Source of the DNA: an uncultured Collinsella sp. | Lineage (GTDB): Bacteria; Actinomycetota; Coriobacteriia; Coriobacteriales; Coriobacteriaceae | Direction: 5' to 3' | NCBI GenBank assembly: GCA_905199225.1 | Contig: CAJKFS010000007.1 | Location: forward strand, 3,030-67,029 | DNA: 64,000 bases | Translations under genes and position numbers: made by a program | Notes under the pieces: generated by a model | Told to the model about the DNA's origin: nothing | What the model saw: only the letters and a program-made list of their open reading frames with translations | The model's database searches: none | Shown: in pieces, positions 1 through 7,524 of the stretch | Position numbering within the stretch: position 1 is the stretch's first letter | Layout of the letters: each line of letters begins with the position of its first letter

Positions 1-1
1 T

Positions 2-136
2 GCCCGCAACGCCCTGCGTGGCGACGGCGCTTGGTGCCTGTCCGCCAAGGATTCCAAGGTCAAGATTTTCGTCATCCCCACGGACGAGGAGTTCATGATC
101 GCTTCCGACGTCGAGCGCATCGTCAACGGCAAGTAA
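2..136 (+). CDS. ackA: acetate kinase, C-terminal fragment (gene continues off the left edge)
   Basis: Only the last 44 codons and the TAA stop lie in the window. The readable end contains VKIFVIPTDEEFMIASDVERI. It aligns with the end of the next gene, which reads VTVMVIPTDEEYMIAHDVERL. That shared acetate kinase C-terminus identifies the fragment. It is the last part of the ATP-dependent kinase that interconverts acetate and acetyl phosphate in the cytoplasm. The gene is cut only by the window edge, so nothing suggests it is a pseudogene. Its position directly before a second, complete ackA indicates tandem paralogues. A GC-rich hairpin followed by CCTTTT lies just downstream. Confidence in the family is high, but the identity of the missing part is unknown. 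Confidence 0.85.
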   Translation, partial: ARNALRGDGAWCLSAKDSKVKIFVIPTDEEFMIASDVERIVNGK

Positions 137-149
137 TTGCAAGAGGGGA

Positions 150-187
150 GGGGCTGGACGACCGAGCGCCGTTCGGCCCCCCTTTTA
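150..187 (+). terminator. probable terminator after the first acetate kinase gene
   Basis: GGGGCTG pairs with CGGCCCC (one G-U pair), and the right arm runs into CCTTTT. The stem is short and the loop long, so this is a moderate prediction. Confidence 0.5.
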
Positions 188-300
188 TGCTCGTTGGGCG
201 ATATGCCTGATAGCTATTTATTAAGTTGTGATAACTTCTTATTAAAATGCGGCCGCCTTAAGGGGTCTGCGTCGGCCGTATTGCACTGCAAAGGAGTCTC

Positions 301-1479
301 ATGAACGTACTTGTTGTCAACGCCGGCAGCTCAAGCCTTAAATATCAGCTTTTGGATACCGATACCCGCAAGGTTTTCGCCAAGGGCAACTGCGAGCGTA
401 TCGGATCGGACATGGGCATCTTTGGTCACTCCGAGAACGGTGGCGCCAAGCAAACCGAGGAGGTCCCTTTCCCCGATCATCGCTCTGCTATCGCTCGCGT
501 GCTCGAGGAGCTCGAGAAGACCGACTTTACGATTGATGGCATTGGGCATCGCATCGTTCAGGGCGGCTGGCACTTCGATGATTCCGCAGTTGTCGACGAC
601 GAGGTTATGGCCAAGATTCTCGAGGTGGCACCGCTTGCTCCGCTGCACAACTACGGCGAGGCCGCAGCAATCGAGTATTGCCGCGAGAAGTATCCGGAGC
701 TGCCCAACGTCGCCGTCTTCGATACCTCGTTTCACATGACCATGCCCGAGGTCGCCTATACCTACGCGCTGCCCAAGGACGTGTGCGACAAGTACCACGT
801 GCGCAAGTACGGCGCCCACGGCACGAGCCACCGCTATGAGTGGATGATGGCCAAGGAGATCCTGGGTTCGCGCTGCCACCGTCTGCTTTCGTGCCATTTG
901 GGTAACGGTGCTTCGCTTGCCGCCATTGAGGACGGCGTGTGCCGCGACACCACGATGGGCCTCACGCCGCTTGACGGTCTGATGATGGGTACCCGCTGCG
1001 GTTCCATTGACCCGGCTACCGTGTGCTACCTGCAGCGCGAGGGCGGCTACAGCTACCAGGAAGTCGACGACATGATGAACAAGCAGTCCGGCCTGCTTGC
1101 CATTTCGGGTATCTCCAACGACGCCCGCGACATCCGCACGCGCGCCTCCGAGGGCGACGAGCGCTGCCTTCTCGCCTTCGATATGTTCGCCTATAAGGCC
1201 ATGCAGCAGGCCGGTTCCATGATCGCTTCCATGGCGGGCGTGGACACCATTACCTTTACCGCCGGCATTGGCGAGAACGACTGGTCGATCCGCAAGGCTT
1301 TCTGCGACTGCTTCGAGTGGCTGGGCGTGCGCATCGACAACAACAAGAACCGCGAGGCCGTGGGCAACGGCCCACAGGTCATCAGCGCCGCCGGCTCTTC
1401 CGTCACGGTTATGGTCATCCCCACCGACGAGGAATACATGATCGCCCACGACGTCGAGCGCCTGACCAAGAACAACTAA
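301..1479 (+). CDS. ackA: acetate kinase
   Basis: The product is a 392-residue acetate kinase, the usual length. It transfers the phosphate of acetyl phosphate to ADP, giving acetate and ATP in the last step of mixed-acid fermentation, downstream of Pta. The N-terminus MNVLVVNAGSSSLKYQ is the first ASKHA-family phosphate loop. HNYGEAAAIEYC, FDTSFHMTMPE and GAHGTSHRY (about residues 180-188) are further signatures, with the second phosphate loop SCHLGNGASLAAI near 200 and TAGIGEND near 320. The ATG follows AAAGGAGTC, so the start is firm. A strong terminator follows the stop. The gene lies 164 bp after another ackA, and the two C-termini are clearly different, so this is a diverged tandem pair and not a recent copy. 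Confidence 0.97.
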   Translation: MNVLVVNAGSSSLKYQLLDTDTRKVFAKGNCERIGSDMGIFGHSENGGAKQTEEVPFPDHRSAIARVLEELEKTDFTIDGIGHRIVQGGWHFDDSAVVDDEVMAKILEVAPLAPLHNYGEAAAIEYCREKYPELPNVAVFDTSFHMTMPEVAYTYALPKDVCDKYHVRKYGAHGTSHRYEWMMAKEILGSRCHRLLSCHLGNGASLAAIEDGVCRDTTMGLTPLDGLMMGTRCGSIDPATVCYLQREGGYSYQEVDDMMNKQSGLLAISGISNDARDIRTRASEGDERCLLAFDMFAYKAMQQAGSMIASMAGVDTITFTAGIGENDWSIRKAFCDCFEWLGVRIDNNKNREAVGNGPQVISAAGSSVTVMVIPTDEEYMIAHDVERLTKNN

Positions 1480-1501
1480 CGCGCGCATTTGCAAGTAAAC
1501 G

Positions 1502-1537
1502 AAAGGCCTCCAGAGCAACAGCTCCGGAGGCCTTTTT
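1502..1537 (+). terminator. intrinsic terminator of ackA
   Basis: AAAGGCCTCC pairs perfectly with GGAGGCCTTT. A nested GAGC/GCTC stem sits inside, and the right arm continues into a T run. This is a canonical rho-independent terminator 22 bp after the ackA stop. Confidence 0.92.
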
Positions 1538-1553
1538 GCTAGCAGGTGGACGA

Positions 1554-1725
1554 CGGAAACTCCATCCCATTTCGAGCGTAAATTCTGGGACACGCTTTCC
1601 AGTTGAGGCATGTTGCGGAAAGTGCGACCCACAATAAAGCAAAATTCCGTCCCAAAGTTTCCCAAACAGGCCCCAAGCGGAAGCCACATCCCACAATCCG
1701 CCTCCAAACTGGGATGTAGTTTCCG
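1554..1725. repeat. giant imperfect palindrome between ackA and pta
   Basis: The two halves, about 85 nt each and centred near 1640, read as inverted copies of each other at roughly 60 percent identity by eye. Both start with GGAAACT.CATCCCA, and landmarks such as TGGGA, CTTCC/TTTCC, GGC.TGTT and GGAAA stay in register inward. No coding sequence is convincing here. It could be a decayed foldback element, an inverted duplication or a structured RNA. The rest of the gap up to 1887 shows nothing recognisable. Confidence 0.6.
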
Positions 1726-1887
1726 GCACAACAACCGCCGAAGCCCACCGGCCTTTCAATCTCCAAAGTGATCATCATCAGCAACGCCTGCGCTCCCAGC
1801 AACGGCACCCATCCATTCAGATTTTCAGCTCCAGCTCGTAGCCAAGCCGCCGTCCACCCCGGATTCCCTGATTGCTACGTGGCGGCA

Positions 1888-2014
1888 GGGACCCTACAGG
1901 GTAAAGCTCTGAAAATATTCCGCAGGACGCATGAAACCCCCGCCGCACGAAGTGCGCAGCGGGGGTTTCATGCATGTCCGAGGACGTTTTCAGAGCTTTA
2001 CCCTGTAGGGTCCC
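1888..2014. repeat. three-tier long palindrome at the 3' end of pta
   Basis: Perfect 28-bp outer arms lie at 1888-1915 and 1987-2014. Inside them GCATGAAACCCCCGC (1929-1943) pairs perfectly with 1959-1973, and inside that CGCAC-gaa-GTGCG (1944-1956) forms a third stem. The structure ends 15 bp before the pta stop on the minus strand. The middle stem could act as a bidirectional terminator between convergent ackA and pta. The outer arms are far longer than a terminator needs. Confidence 0.85.
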
Positions 2015-2029
2015 GAGAGGATATGTACG

Positions 2030-3010
2030 CTACTCAGCCATCTGAGCCTGGACGGCGGTGATGGCTACGACACCCACGATGTCGTCGGCAGAGCAGCCGC
2101 GCGAAAGGTCGTTGACCGGCTTGGCGATGCCCTGCAGGATGGGGCCGTAGGCGTCGGCGCCAGCGAAGCGCTGGACCAGCTTGTAGCCGATGTTGCCGGC
2201 CTCGAGGTCGGGGAACACGAGCACGTTGGCCTTGCCGGCGACGGAGGAGCCGGGAGCCTTGAGCTGGGCGACGGTGGGGACGATAGCGGCGTCGAGCTGC
2301 AGGTCGCCGTCGATGGCGAGCTCGGGAGCCTTCTCCTTGCAGAACTTCACGGCCTCCTGGACCTTCTTGGCGACCTCGCCACCGGCGGAACCCATGGTGG
2401 AGTAGGAGAGCATGGCCACGTGCGGCTCAACATTGCCCATGAAGGTGGACCAGGAGTGAGCGGAGGCGATGGCGATCTCGGAGAGCTCGTCGGAGGACGG
2501 GTTGATGTTGAGGCCGCAGTCGGCGAAGATCAGCGTGCCGTCGGTGCCGAACTGCGGGGTGTCGGTGCACATCACGAAGAAGGCCGAGACCAGCTTGGTG
2601 CCCGGGGCGGTCTTGAGGATCTGAAGCGCAGGGCGCAGGGTGTCGGCGGTGGAGTGGCAGGCGCCGGAGACCAGGCCGTCGGCATCGCCCATCTTGACCA
2701 TCATGGTGCCAAAGTAGGTGGCGTCCATCACCTGGGCGCGAGCCTGCTCGATGGTAACGCCCTTCTTGGCGCGGAGCTCGGCAAACTTCTGCGCGTACTC
2801 CTCGTGCTTCTCGGCATTGCGCGGGTCGATGACGGTAGCGCCGGGAACGTTGATCTCGTCGGGGTTGCCCAGGATGACGATCTTTGCCAGGCCCTCCTCG
2901 ATGATTTTGGTGGCCGCGACGATAGTGCGCGGATCCTCACCCTCGGGCAGGACGATCGTCTTAAGGTCGGCCTTGGCGGCAGACTTCATACGGTTTAGGA
3001 AATCGCTCAT
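2030..3010 (-). CDS. pta: phosphate acetyltransferase
   Basis: The 326-residue protein has the single-domain length typical of Gram-positive Pta. It converts acetyl-CoA and phosphate to acetyl phosphate and CoA, feeding the neighbouring acetate kinases. Visible landmarks are VLPEGEDPRTIVAA near the N-terminus, MMVKMGDADGLVSGACHSTADTLRPALQI (about 107-135), MLSYSTMGSAGGE (about 200) and the C-terminal VFPDLEAGNIGYKLVQRFAGADAYGPILQGIAKPVNDLSRG. All are standard phosphotransacetylase blocks. The start is preceded by AAGGAGTAT. The gene is convergent with ackA, so the two steps of one pathway are transcribed separately. A 127-bp palindrome follows the stop. Confidence 0.97.
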   Translation of the reverse strand: MSDFLNRMKSAAKADLKTIVLPEGEDPRTIVAATKIIEEGLAKIVILGNPDEINVPGATVIDPRNAEKHEEYAQKFAELRAKKGVTIEQARAQVMDATYFGTMMVKMGDADGLVSGACHSTADTLRPALQILKTAPGTKLVSAFFVMCTDTPQFGTDGTLIFADCGLNINPSSDELSEIAIASAHSWSTFMGNVEPHVAMLSYSTMGSAGGEVAKKVQEAVKFCKEKAPELAIDGDLQLDAAIVPTVAQLKAPGSSVAGKANVLVFPDLEAGNIGYKLVQRFAGADAYGPILQGIAKPVNDLSRGCSADDIVGVVAITAVQAQMAE

Positions 3011-3241
3011 GATACTCCTTACAAGCGTTTCACTAAGCTCCAGGCGCCCGGCTGTTCACGAATAAACCCGCTGCTAGTGGGTCTACCTTTCAATTATGTT
3101 CGCCGTGGTGCTTGAGCTTTCCTTGTGTGGCAAGCTCATTATAGGACGCATTAGCGCTATAATCGCTCTGATAAATATGTCTCGAAGAATGTTCGAGAAA
3201 AGCCCAGCTAACGAGCCCGTGGCTTTTGACAAGGAGTATCG
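3011..3241. promoter_or_regulatory. divergent intergenic region between pta and glf
   Basis: This 231-bp gap must hold the promoters of both genes. A TATAAT hexamer occurs near 3160 on the plus strand, but no good -35 hexamer sits 17 bp before it. No gene or strong hairpin was seen. Confidence 0.35.
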
Positions 3242-4444
3242 ATGCAGATTACCTCAGGCCTGCCTGAAGGCTTTAACGCCGGCGCGTACGACATGATTGT
3301 CGTCGGTGCTGGATATGCCGGTGCCGTTTGCGCCCGCCGTCTTGCCGAGACTATCGGCTATCGTGTTGCCGTTTTGGAGCGCCGTAGCCACATTGCGGGC
3401 AATGCCTATGACTGCACTGACGAGGCCGGGATCCTGATCCACGAGTACGGTCCGCATATCTATCACACCTTTAACGAGCGCGTGCACAATTTCCTGTCGC
3501 GCTTTACCAAGTGGACGGATTATCAGCACAAGGTGCTCGCCAACATCAACGGTACCCTTATGCCCGTGCCCTTCAACCATGCGAGTCTCAAGCTCGCCTT
3601 TGGTGACGAGCGCGGCGAGGAGCTGTATCAGAAGCTCGTGGAGACCTTTGGCAAGGATGTCAAGGTGCCCATTATGGAGCTGCGTAAGAAGAACGACCCG
3701 GATCTTGCCGAGGTCGCCGATTACGTCTACGAGAACGTCTTTTTGCATTACACCATGAAGCAGTGGGGCCAGACGCCCGATCAGATCGACCCCTCGATCA
3801 CCGGCCGCGTTCCCGTCTTTGTGGGCGATGATGACCGCTACTTCCCGCAAGCTCCCTTCCAGGGCATGCCGCAGGAGGGCTACACGGCGCTCTTTGAGCA
3901 CATGCTCGACCACGATCTGATCGACGTGTTCTGCGACGTGGACGCCCGCGATCTCTTTGAGATCGACGAGACCACCGTCAAGATCGATGGCAAGGTCTAC
4001 GGCGGCGAGATTGTCTATACCGGTCCTCTCGATGAGCTGTTCAGCCTCGACTTGGGTGCGTTGCCGTACCGCACGCTCGATATGAAGTTCGAGACGCTCG
4101 ACATCGACCAGTTCCAGCCCGTGGGCACCGTCAACTACACCACCAGCGAGGACTACACGCGTATCACCGAGTTCAAGAACATGACCGGTCAGGTCCTGCC
4201 CGGCAAGACCACCATCATGAAGGAATACTCCAAGGCCTATACGCCCGGCTCGGGTGAGACGCCGTACTACGCCATTCTTGAGCCCGAGAACCGTGAGCTC
4301 TATGAGCGCTATCTTGAGCGCGTCCAGAACCTGACGAACTTCCACCCGGTGGGTCGTCTGGCCGAGTATCGTTACTACGATATGGACGCTGTGACCAATT
4401 CCGCCCTCGATCTTTCGGATGAGATTATCGCCTGCCATGCATAA
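3242..4444 (+). CDS. glf: UDP-galactopyranose mutase
   Basis: The 400-residue flavoenzyme interconverts UDP-galactopyranose and UDP-galactofuranose in the cytoplasm, supplying galactofuranose for surface glycans. The N-terminal dinucleotide motif MIVVGAGYAGAVCARRLAE (from residue 18) binds FAD. The family pattern continues with RRSHIAGNAYD, EYGPHIYHTFNERVHNFLSRFT, YTMKQWGQTPDQIDPSITGRVPV, DDRYFPQAPFQGMPQEGYTALFEHML, YTGPLDELF and the C-terminal GRLAEYRYYDMDAV. An AAGGAG sits 5 nt before the chosen ATG. That start gives about 17 residues before the FAD motif, a little more than many relatives have. The downstream glycosyltransferase overlaps its stop, indicating a two-gene operon. Confidence 0.95.
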   Translation: MQITSGLPEGFNAGAYDMIVVGAGYAGAVCARRLAETIGYRVAVLERRSHIAGNAYDCTDEAGILIHEYGPHIYHTFNERVHNFLSRFTKWTDYQHKVLANINGTLMPVPFNHASLKLAFGDERGEELYQKLVETFGKDVKVPIMELRKKNDPDLAEVADYVYENVFLHYTMKQWGQTPDQIDPSITGRVPVFVGDDDRYFPQAPFQGMPQEGYTALFEHMLDHDLIDVFCDVDARDLFEIDETTVKIDGKVYGGEIVYTGPLDELFSLDLGALPYRTLDMKFETLDIDQFQPVGTVNYTTSEDYTRITEFKNMTGQVLPGKTTIMKEYSKAYTPGSGETPYYAILEPENRELYERYLERVQNLTNFHPVGRLAEYRYYDMDAVTNSALDLSDEIIACHA

Positions 4445-5468
4445 AGTCATAACATTCGGTATTCCCTCGTATAACGCCGCCAAGGACATGGACCATTGCA
4501 TCACCTCTATCTTGGAGGGGAGCAATTACGCCACCGATATCGAGATTATCGTGGTGGACGACGGCTCCAAGGACGAGACGGCCGCCAAGGCCGACGAGTG
4601 GGAGGCCCGTTACCCTGGAATCATCCGCGCGGTGCACCAGGAGAACGGCGGTCACGGTATTGCCGTCCTTTCGGGTCTGCGCGAGGCGCAGGGCACCTAC
4701 TACAAGGTTGTTGATTCGGACGACTGGCTTGACGGTGCTGCCCTTTCGACCATGCTGTCGATTCTGCGTGGCTTTGAAGAGCGCGACCAGCGCGTTGACC
4801 TGTTTATCTCGAACTACGTGTACGAGAAGGTTTACGAGGGCACGCATACCGCTATTGGCTACAAATTTGCCCTGCCGCGCAAAAAGATCTTTTCTTGGGG
4901 TCAGATCGGTCATTTCCGCCTGGACCAGAACCTACTCATGCACAGCCTGTGCTATCGCACGGATGTGCTGCGCGAGTCCAACCTTCCCATGCCGCCGCAC
5001 ACGTTCTATGTGGACAACATCTACGCCTACGTGCCGCTGCCGCGTTGCAAGACCATGTACTACGCCGACATCGACCTCTACCGCTACTTTATCGGTCGCG
5101 AGGGCCAGAGTGTCAACGAGGCCACGATGGTCAAGCGTCTGGACCAGCAGTTCCGTGTTACGCGTATCATGATGGAGTCGTACCACCTGTACAGCGATGT
5201 CGAGTCGTCACGCCTACGTTCGTACATGATGGGCTATTTCACCATGATGATGGCGATCTGCTCGGTGCTCACCAAGCTTTCCGAGGAAGATTGCGCCGAC
5301 GAGCGCCTAAAGACGCTGTGGAATGATTTGAAGGCCTACGACGAGCGCATGTATCGTCGTGCCCGCTACGGCGTGGTCGGGTTCTTCACCAATCTGCGCG
5401 GACGGGCCGGAGACAAAACCACGCTTGGCCTATACCGTCTTGCCTCAAAGATCTTCAAATTCAACTAG
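4437..5468 (+). CDS. family 2 glycosyltransferase
   Basis: The protein of about 343 residues has a GT-A fold nucleotide-sugar transferase domain at its N-terminus: ITFGIPSYNAAKDMDHCI, IEIIVVDDGSKDETAAKADEW and the metal-binding acidic motif VVDSDDWLD (about residues 92-100). The C-terminal half is mostly helical and basic, ends in YRLASKIFKFN, and has no clear membrane helix. It probably adds a sugar, perhaps galactofuranose made through Glf, to a cell-surface polymer; donor and acceptor cannot be read from sequence. The ATG at 4437 overlaps the end of glf. An in-frame ATG at 4419 is an alternative, and neither has a clear ribosome binding site, which fits translational coupling. A 110-bp palindrome begins 32 bp after the stop. 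Confidence 0.88.
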   Translation: MHKVITFGIPSYNAAKDMDHCITSILEGSNYATDIEIIVVDDGSKDETAAKADEWEARYPGIIRAVHQENGGHGIAVLSGLREAQGTYYKVVDSDDWLDGAALSTMLSILRGFEERDQRVDLFISNYVYEKVYEGTHTAIGYKFALPRKKIFSWGQIGHFRLDQNLLMHSLCYRTDVLRESNLPMPPHTFYVDNIYAYVPLPRCKTMYYADIDLYRYFIGREGQSVNEATMVKRLDQQFRVTRIMMESYHLYSDVESSRLRSYMMGYFTMMMAICSVLTKLSEEDCADERLKTLWNDLKAYDERMYRRARYGVVGFFTNLRGRAGDKTTLGLYRLASKIFKFN

Positions 5469-5500
5469 CTGCCGAGTAATCGCTGCTGATAGGTTGACTG

Positions 5501-5610
5501 GGCCCCTTGGCCTTTAGTTTGCTACTGCGAACAGTCCTGCTCGCACGGAAAGCACATTAAGTGCTTTCCGACTCGTGCGGAACTTGTATCAAACTAAAGG
5601 CCAAGGGGCC
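5501..5610. repeat. long palindrome B: conserved core with private 21-bp arms
   Basis: Perfect 21-bp arms lie at 5501-5521 and 5590-5610. The core between them contains an inner stem (about 5546-5570) around CACATTAAGTG. The core is an inverted homologue of the core of palindrome C at 5733-5799, while the outer arms of the two are unrelated. It lies just after the glycosyltransferase stop and could terminate transcription. Confidence 0.9.
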
Positions 5611-5635
5611 TCTGCTACAAGAATCGATTGTCAGG

Positions 5636-5700
5636 TTATTTGAATTTGAAGATCTTCGACGCGCGGTACACAGGGGCCTGGGCTGAAAAGAATCTGGTTG
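5636..5700 (-). pseudogene. 3' remnant of a second glycosyltransferase-like gene
   Basis: Read on the minus strand, the segment encodes FFSAQAPVYRASKIFKFK followed by TAA. The neighbouring plus-strand glycosyltransferase ends LYRLASKIFKFN. About 17 nt of DNA (AAGATCTTCAAATTCAA) match exactly in opposite orientation. The remnant is cut off at its 5' side where palindrome C begins at 5704, and no start codon or upstream coding region remains. I infer that a paralogous gene in inverted orientation was lost except for its last ~20 codons. An inverted-duplication origin is an alternative. Confidence 0.6.
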
Positions 5701-5703
5701 GTA

Positions 5704-5828
5704 GGTTGCCCGGTGGGGCTTGGTTATGTTTGTCGCGAGTTCCGCACGAGCCGAAGAGCACTTAATGTGCTCTTCGTGCGAGCCAGGACTGTAGAGCAGC
5801 AAACATAACCAAGCCCCACCGGGCAACC
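5704..5828. repeat. long palindrome C: conserved core with private 29-bp arms
   Basis: Perfect 29-bp arms lie at 5704-5732 and 5800-5828. The core at 5733-5799 contains GAAGAGCAC paired with GTGCTCTTC and is homologous, in reverse orientation, to the core of palindrome B. Where the inner stems differ, both sides change together (GGAAAGCAC/GTGCTTTCC against GAAGAGCAC/GTGCTCTTC). The element ends 12 bp before the stop of the minus-strand peptidase gene. Confidence 0.92.
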
Positions 5829-5840
5829 GGTCAGGTTAGG

Positions 5841-6842
5841 CTACTTCGCGGCGCCGGGGATGCCGTGGGAGGTTTTTGCGGTTTTGGCTCCGTTTACGAT
5901 GGCGGTTTCCAGGGCCCTTACGGCGAGCATGCCCAGCAGGTCTAGGGGAACGGCGGCGCTTGCCTGGGCGCCCAGTTTGCCGCTGGCGAGGGTGTAGATG
6001 GTGTCGCCGTCGTTGGTGGTGTGCGTGGGACGGATGGCGTGTGCGTAGGCGTCTGCGGCCATCTGGGAGACCTTGGTGGCTTGTGCCTTAGTGAGTTCCA
6101 CGTTGGTGACGATGCAGCTGATGGTGGTGTTGGTGCGGTCGAGCGGCATCTGCATGGATCCGGCGGCGGCAAAGGCTGCGAGTTCCATGTCGACGATTTG
6201 GTCGCTATCGGCTGCGGCGCGCATACCGGCGACCCACTCGCCGGTGAAGGGGTCGACAACGTTGCCGCAGGCGTTGACCGAGACCACGGCGCCCACCTTG
6301 ATGGGGCCGAGCGCCACGGCGGCAGCGCCAAGGCCGGCCTTCATGCAGGTAGCGGGGCCCATGAGCTTACCCACGGTAGCGCCCGTGCCGGCGCCTACGT
6401 TGCCCTGTTCGAGCTTGGTGGGGGTGTTGTCGAGTGCTTCGCGCACGGCGGCGATGCCGGCCTCAATGTCGGGGCGAACGGTGGGGTTACCAAAGGCGAG
6501 GTCGAAGATACAGCTCGAGCACACGATAGGCACCTGCGTGGGGCCGACGGGAAGGCCGATGCCGCGGCTCTCAAGCTCGCGAGCGACGCCGCTTGCAGCC
6601 TCGAGGCCAAAGGCCGATCCGCCCGAAAGGCAGACGGCGTGGACCTTGTCGACGGTGTTCTCGGGTCGCAGCAGGTCGGTTTCGCGCGATGCCGGGGCAC
6701 CGCCGCGAACGTCGACACCGCCGGTGGCGCCTTCGGCTGCCACGATTACGGTGCAACCGGTGCCGGCCTCCTCGTCCGTATAGTTTCCAAAGCAAAAGCC
6801 ATCGACATCGCAAACGTCAATGGCTTCAAGCAGTGTGTCCAT
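5841..6842 (-). CDS. P1 family (S58, DmpA-like) peptidase
   Basis: The 333-residue protein belongs to the P1/S58 self-processing aminopeptidase family. Recognisable blocks are GTGCTVIVAAEGATGGVDVRGGAPASRETDLL, VHAVCLSGGSAFGLEAASGVARELESRGIG, the central GNVGAGTGATVGKL where family members are processed, and the C-terminal THTTNDGDTIYTLASGK. The natural substrate is unknown; relatives release N-terminal residues from small peptides or amides. The ATG is set by AGGAG 5 nt upstream. The open frame continues further upstream, but that part overlaps maf in another frame and is not coding. It follows maf on the same strand, with a hairpin terminator between, so it is probably transcribed separately. 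Confidence 0.88.
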   Translation of the reverse strand: MDTLLEAIDVCDVDGFCFGNYTDEEAGTGCTVIVAAEGATGGVDVRGGAPASRETDLLRPENTVDKVHAVCLSGGSAFGLEAASGVARELESRGIGLPVGPTQVPIVCSSCIFDLAFGNPTVRPDIEAGIAAVREALDNTPTKLEQGNVGAGTGATVGKLMGPATCMKAGLGAAAVALGPIKVGAVVSVNACGNVVDPFTGEWVAGMRAAADSDQIVDMELAAFAAAGSMQMPLDRTNTTISCIVTNVELTKAQATKVSQMAADAYAHAIRPTHTTNDGDTIYTLASGKLGAQASAAVPLDLLGMLAVRALETAIVNGAKTAKTSHGIPGAAK

Positions 6843-6911
6843 GTTTTCTCCTATCGGTTTTCCGCCGCGCCTTATGCCCGGTCGGGATCCGTACGGTACG
6901 CCAAAATTGTA

Positions 6912-6934
6912 GGCGCTGGGGGATACCCAGCGCC
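6912..6934 (-). terminator. terminator downstream of maf
   Basis: On the minus strand GGCGCTGGG pairs with CCCAGCGCC around a 5-nt loop, followed by TACAATTTT. It lies just after the maf stop and before the peptidase start. Confidence 0.75.
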
Positions 6935-6942
6935 AGATGCAA

Positions 6943-7524
6943 TTACGAGAGTTTTTGAATCGCGCGTGCGACGCGTGCGATGGGTAGACCCACCACGTTG
7001 TAGAAGTCGCCCGAAATATCGTGCACGAGCATGCGTCCGCCTGTGCCTTGGATGCCGTAGGCCCCGGCCTTGTCCATGGGTTCGCCGGAGGCAACATAGC
7101 GCTCGATCTGCTCTTCGGTAAGCTCATAGAACGTCACGTCGGTCACATCGACAAACGACAGGCTCTCGGCGGCATGCGGAGCTGTAGCGTCGCCTGCCTT
7201 AACGATGCAGACGCCGGTTGCGACCTGGTGCGTGCGGCCCGAAAGCTCGCGGAGCATGGTGCGCGCCTCGTCCTCGGTTGCCGGCTTGCCCAGAATCTTG
7301 CCATCGAAGGTGACAATAGTATCGGCCGCGACGGTCAGTTCGTTGGGCTCGGCATGCTCGGCGGCAACGGCGGCGGCTTTGGCGCGTGCTAAGCGTTCGA
7401 CGAGCGTAAGCGGGGCCTCGCCATCAAAAGGCGTTTCGTCGATATCTGCGGGAATCACGCGAATGTCATAGCCCGCCTCGCGCATCAACTCGATGCGGCG
7501 CGGTGATTGCGAAGCCAAAATCAT
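6943..7524 (-). CDS. maf: Maf family nucleotide pyrophosphatase
   Basis: The 193-residue protein opens with the Maf signature MILASQSPRRIELMREAGYDIRVIPADIDE. It continues with TVAADTIVTFDGKILGKPATEDEARTML and YVASGEPMDKAGAYGIQGTGG. Maf/YhdE enzymes hydrolyse dTTP, UTP or modified nucleotides to monophosphates, acting as house-cleaning enzymes and slowing septation when overproduced. Its ATG overlaps the stop of the upstream DJ-1-like gene by ATGA at 7521-7524, so the two genes are translationally coupled. The function of this copy is inferred from the family only. Confidence 0.95.
   Translation of the reverse strand: MILASQSPRRIELMREAGYDIRVIPADIDETPFDGEAPLTLVERLARAKAAAVAAEHAEPNELTVAADTIVTFDGKILGKPATEDEARTMLRELSGRTHQVATGVCIVKAGDATAPHAAESLSFVDVTDVTFYELTEEQIERYVASGEPMDKAGAYGIQGTGGRMLVHDISGDFYNVVGLPIARVARAIQKLS

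Noticed and set aside
6843..7127. A 95-codon N-terminal extension of the P1 peptidase frame
   Set aside because: It overlaps maf in another frame and lacks homology; the AGGAG-preceded ATG at 6842 gives the normal family length.
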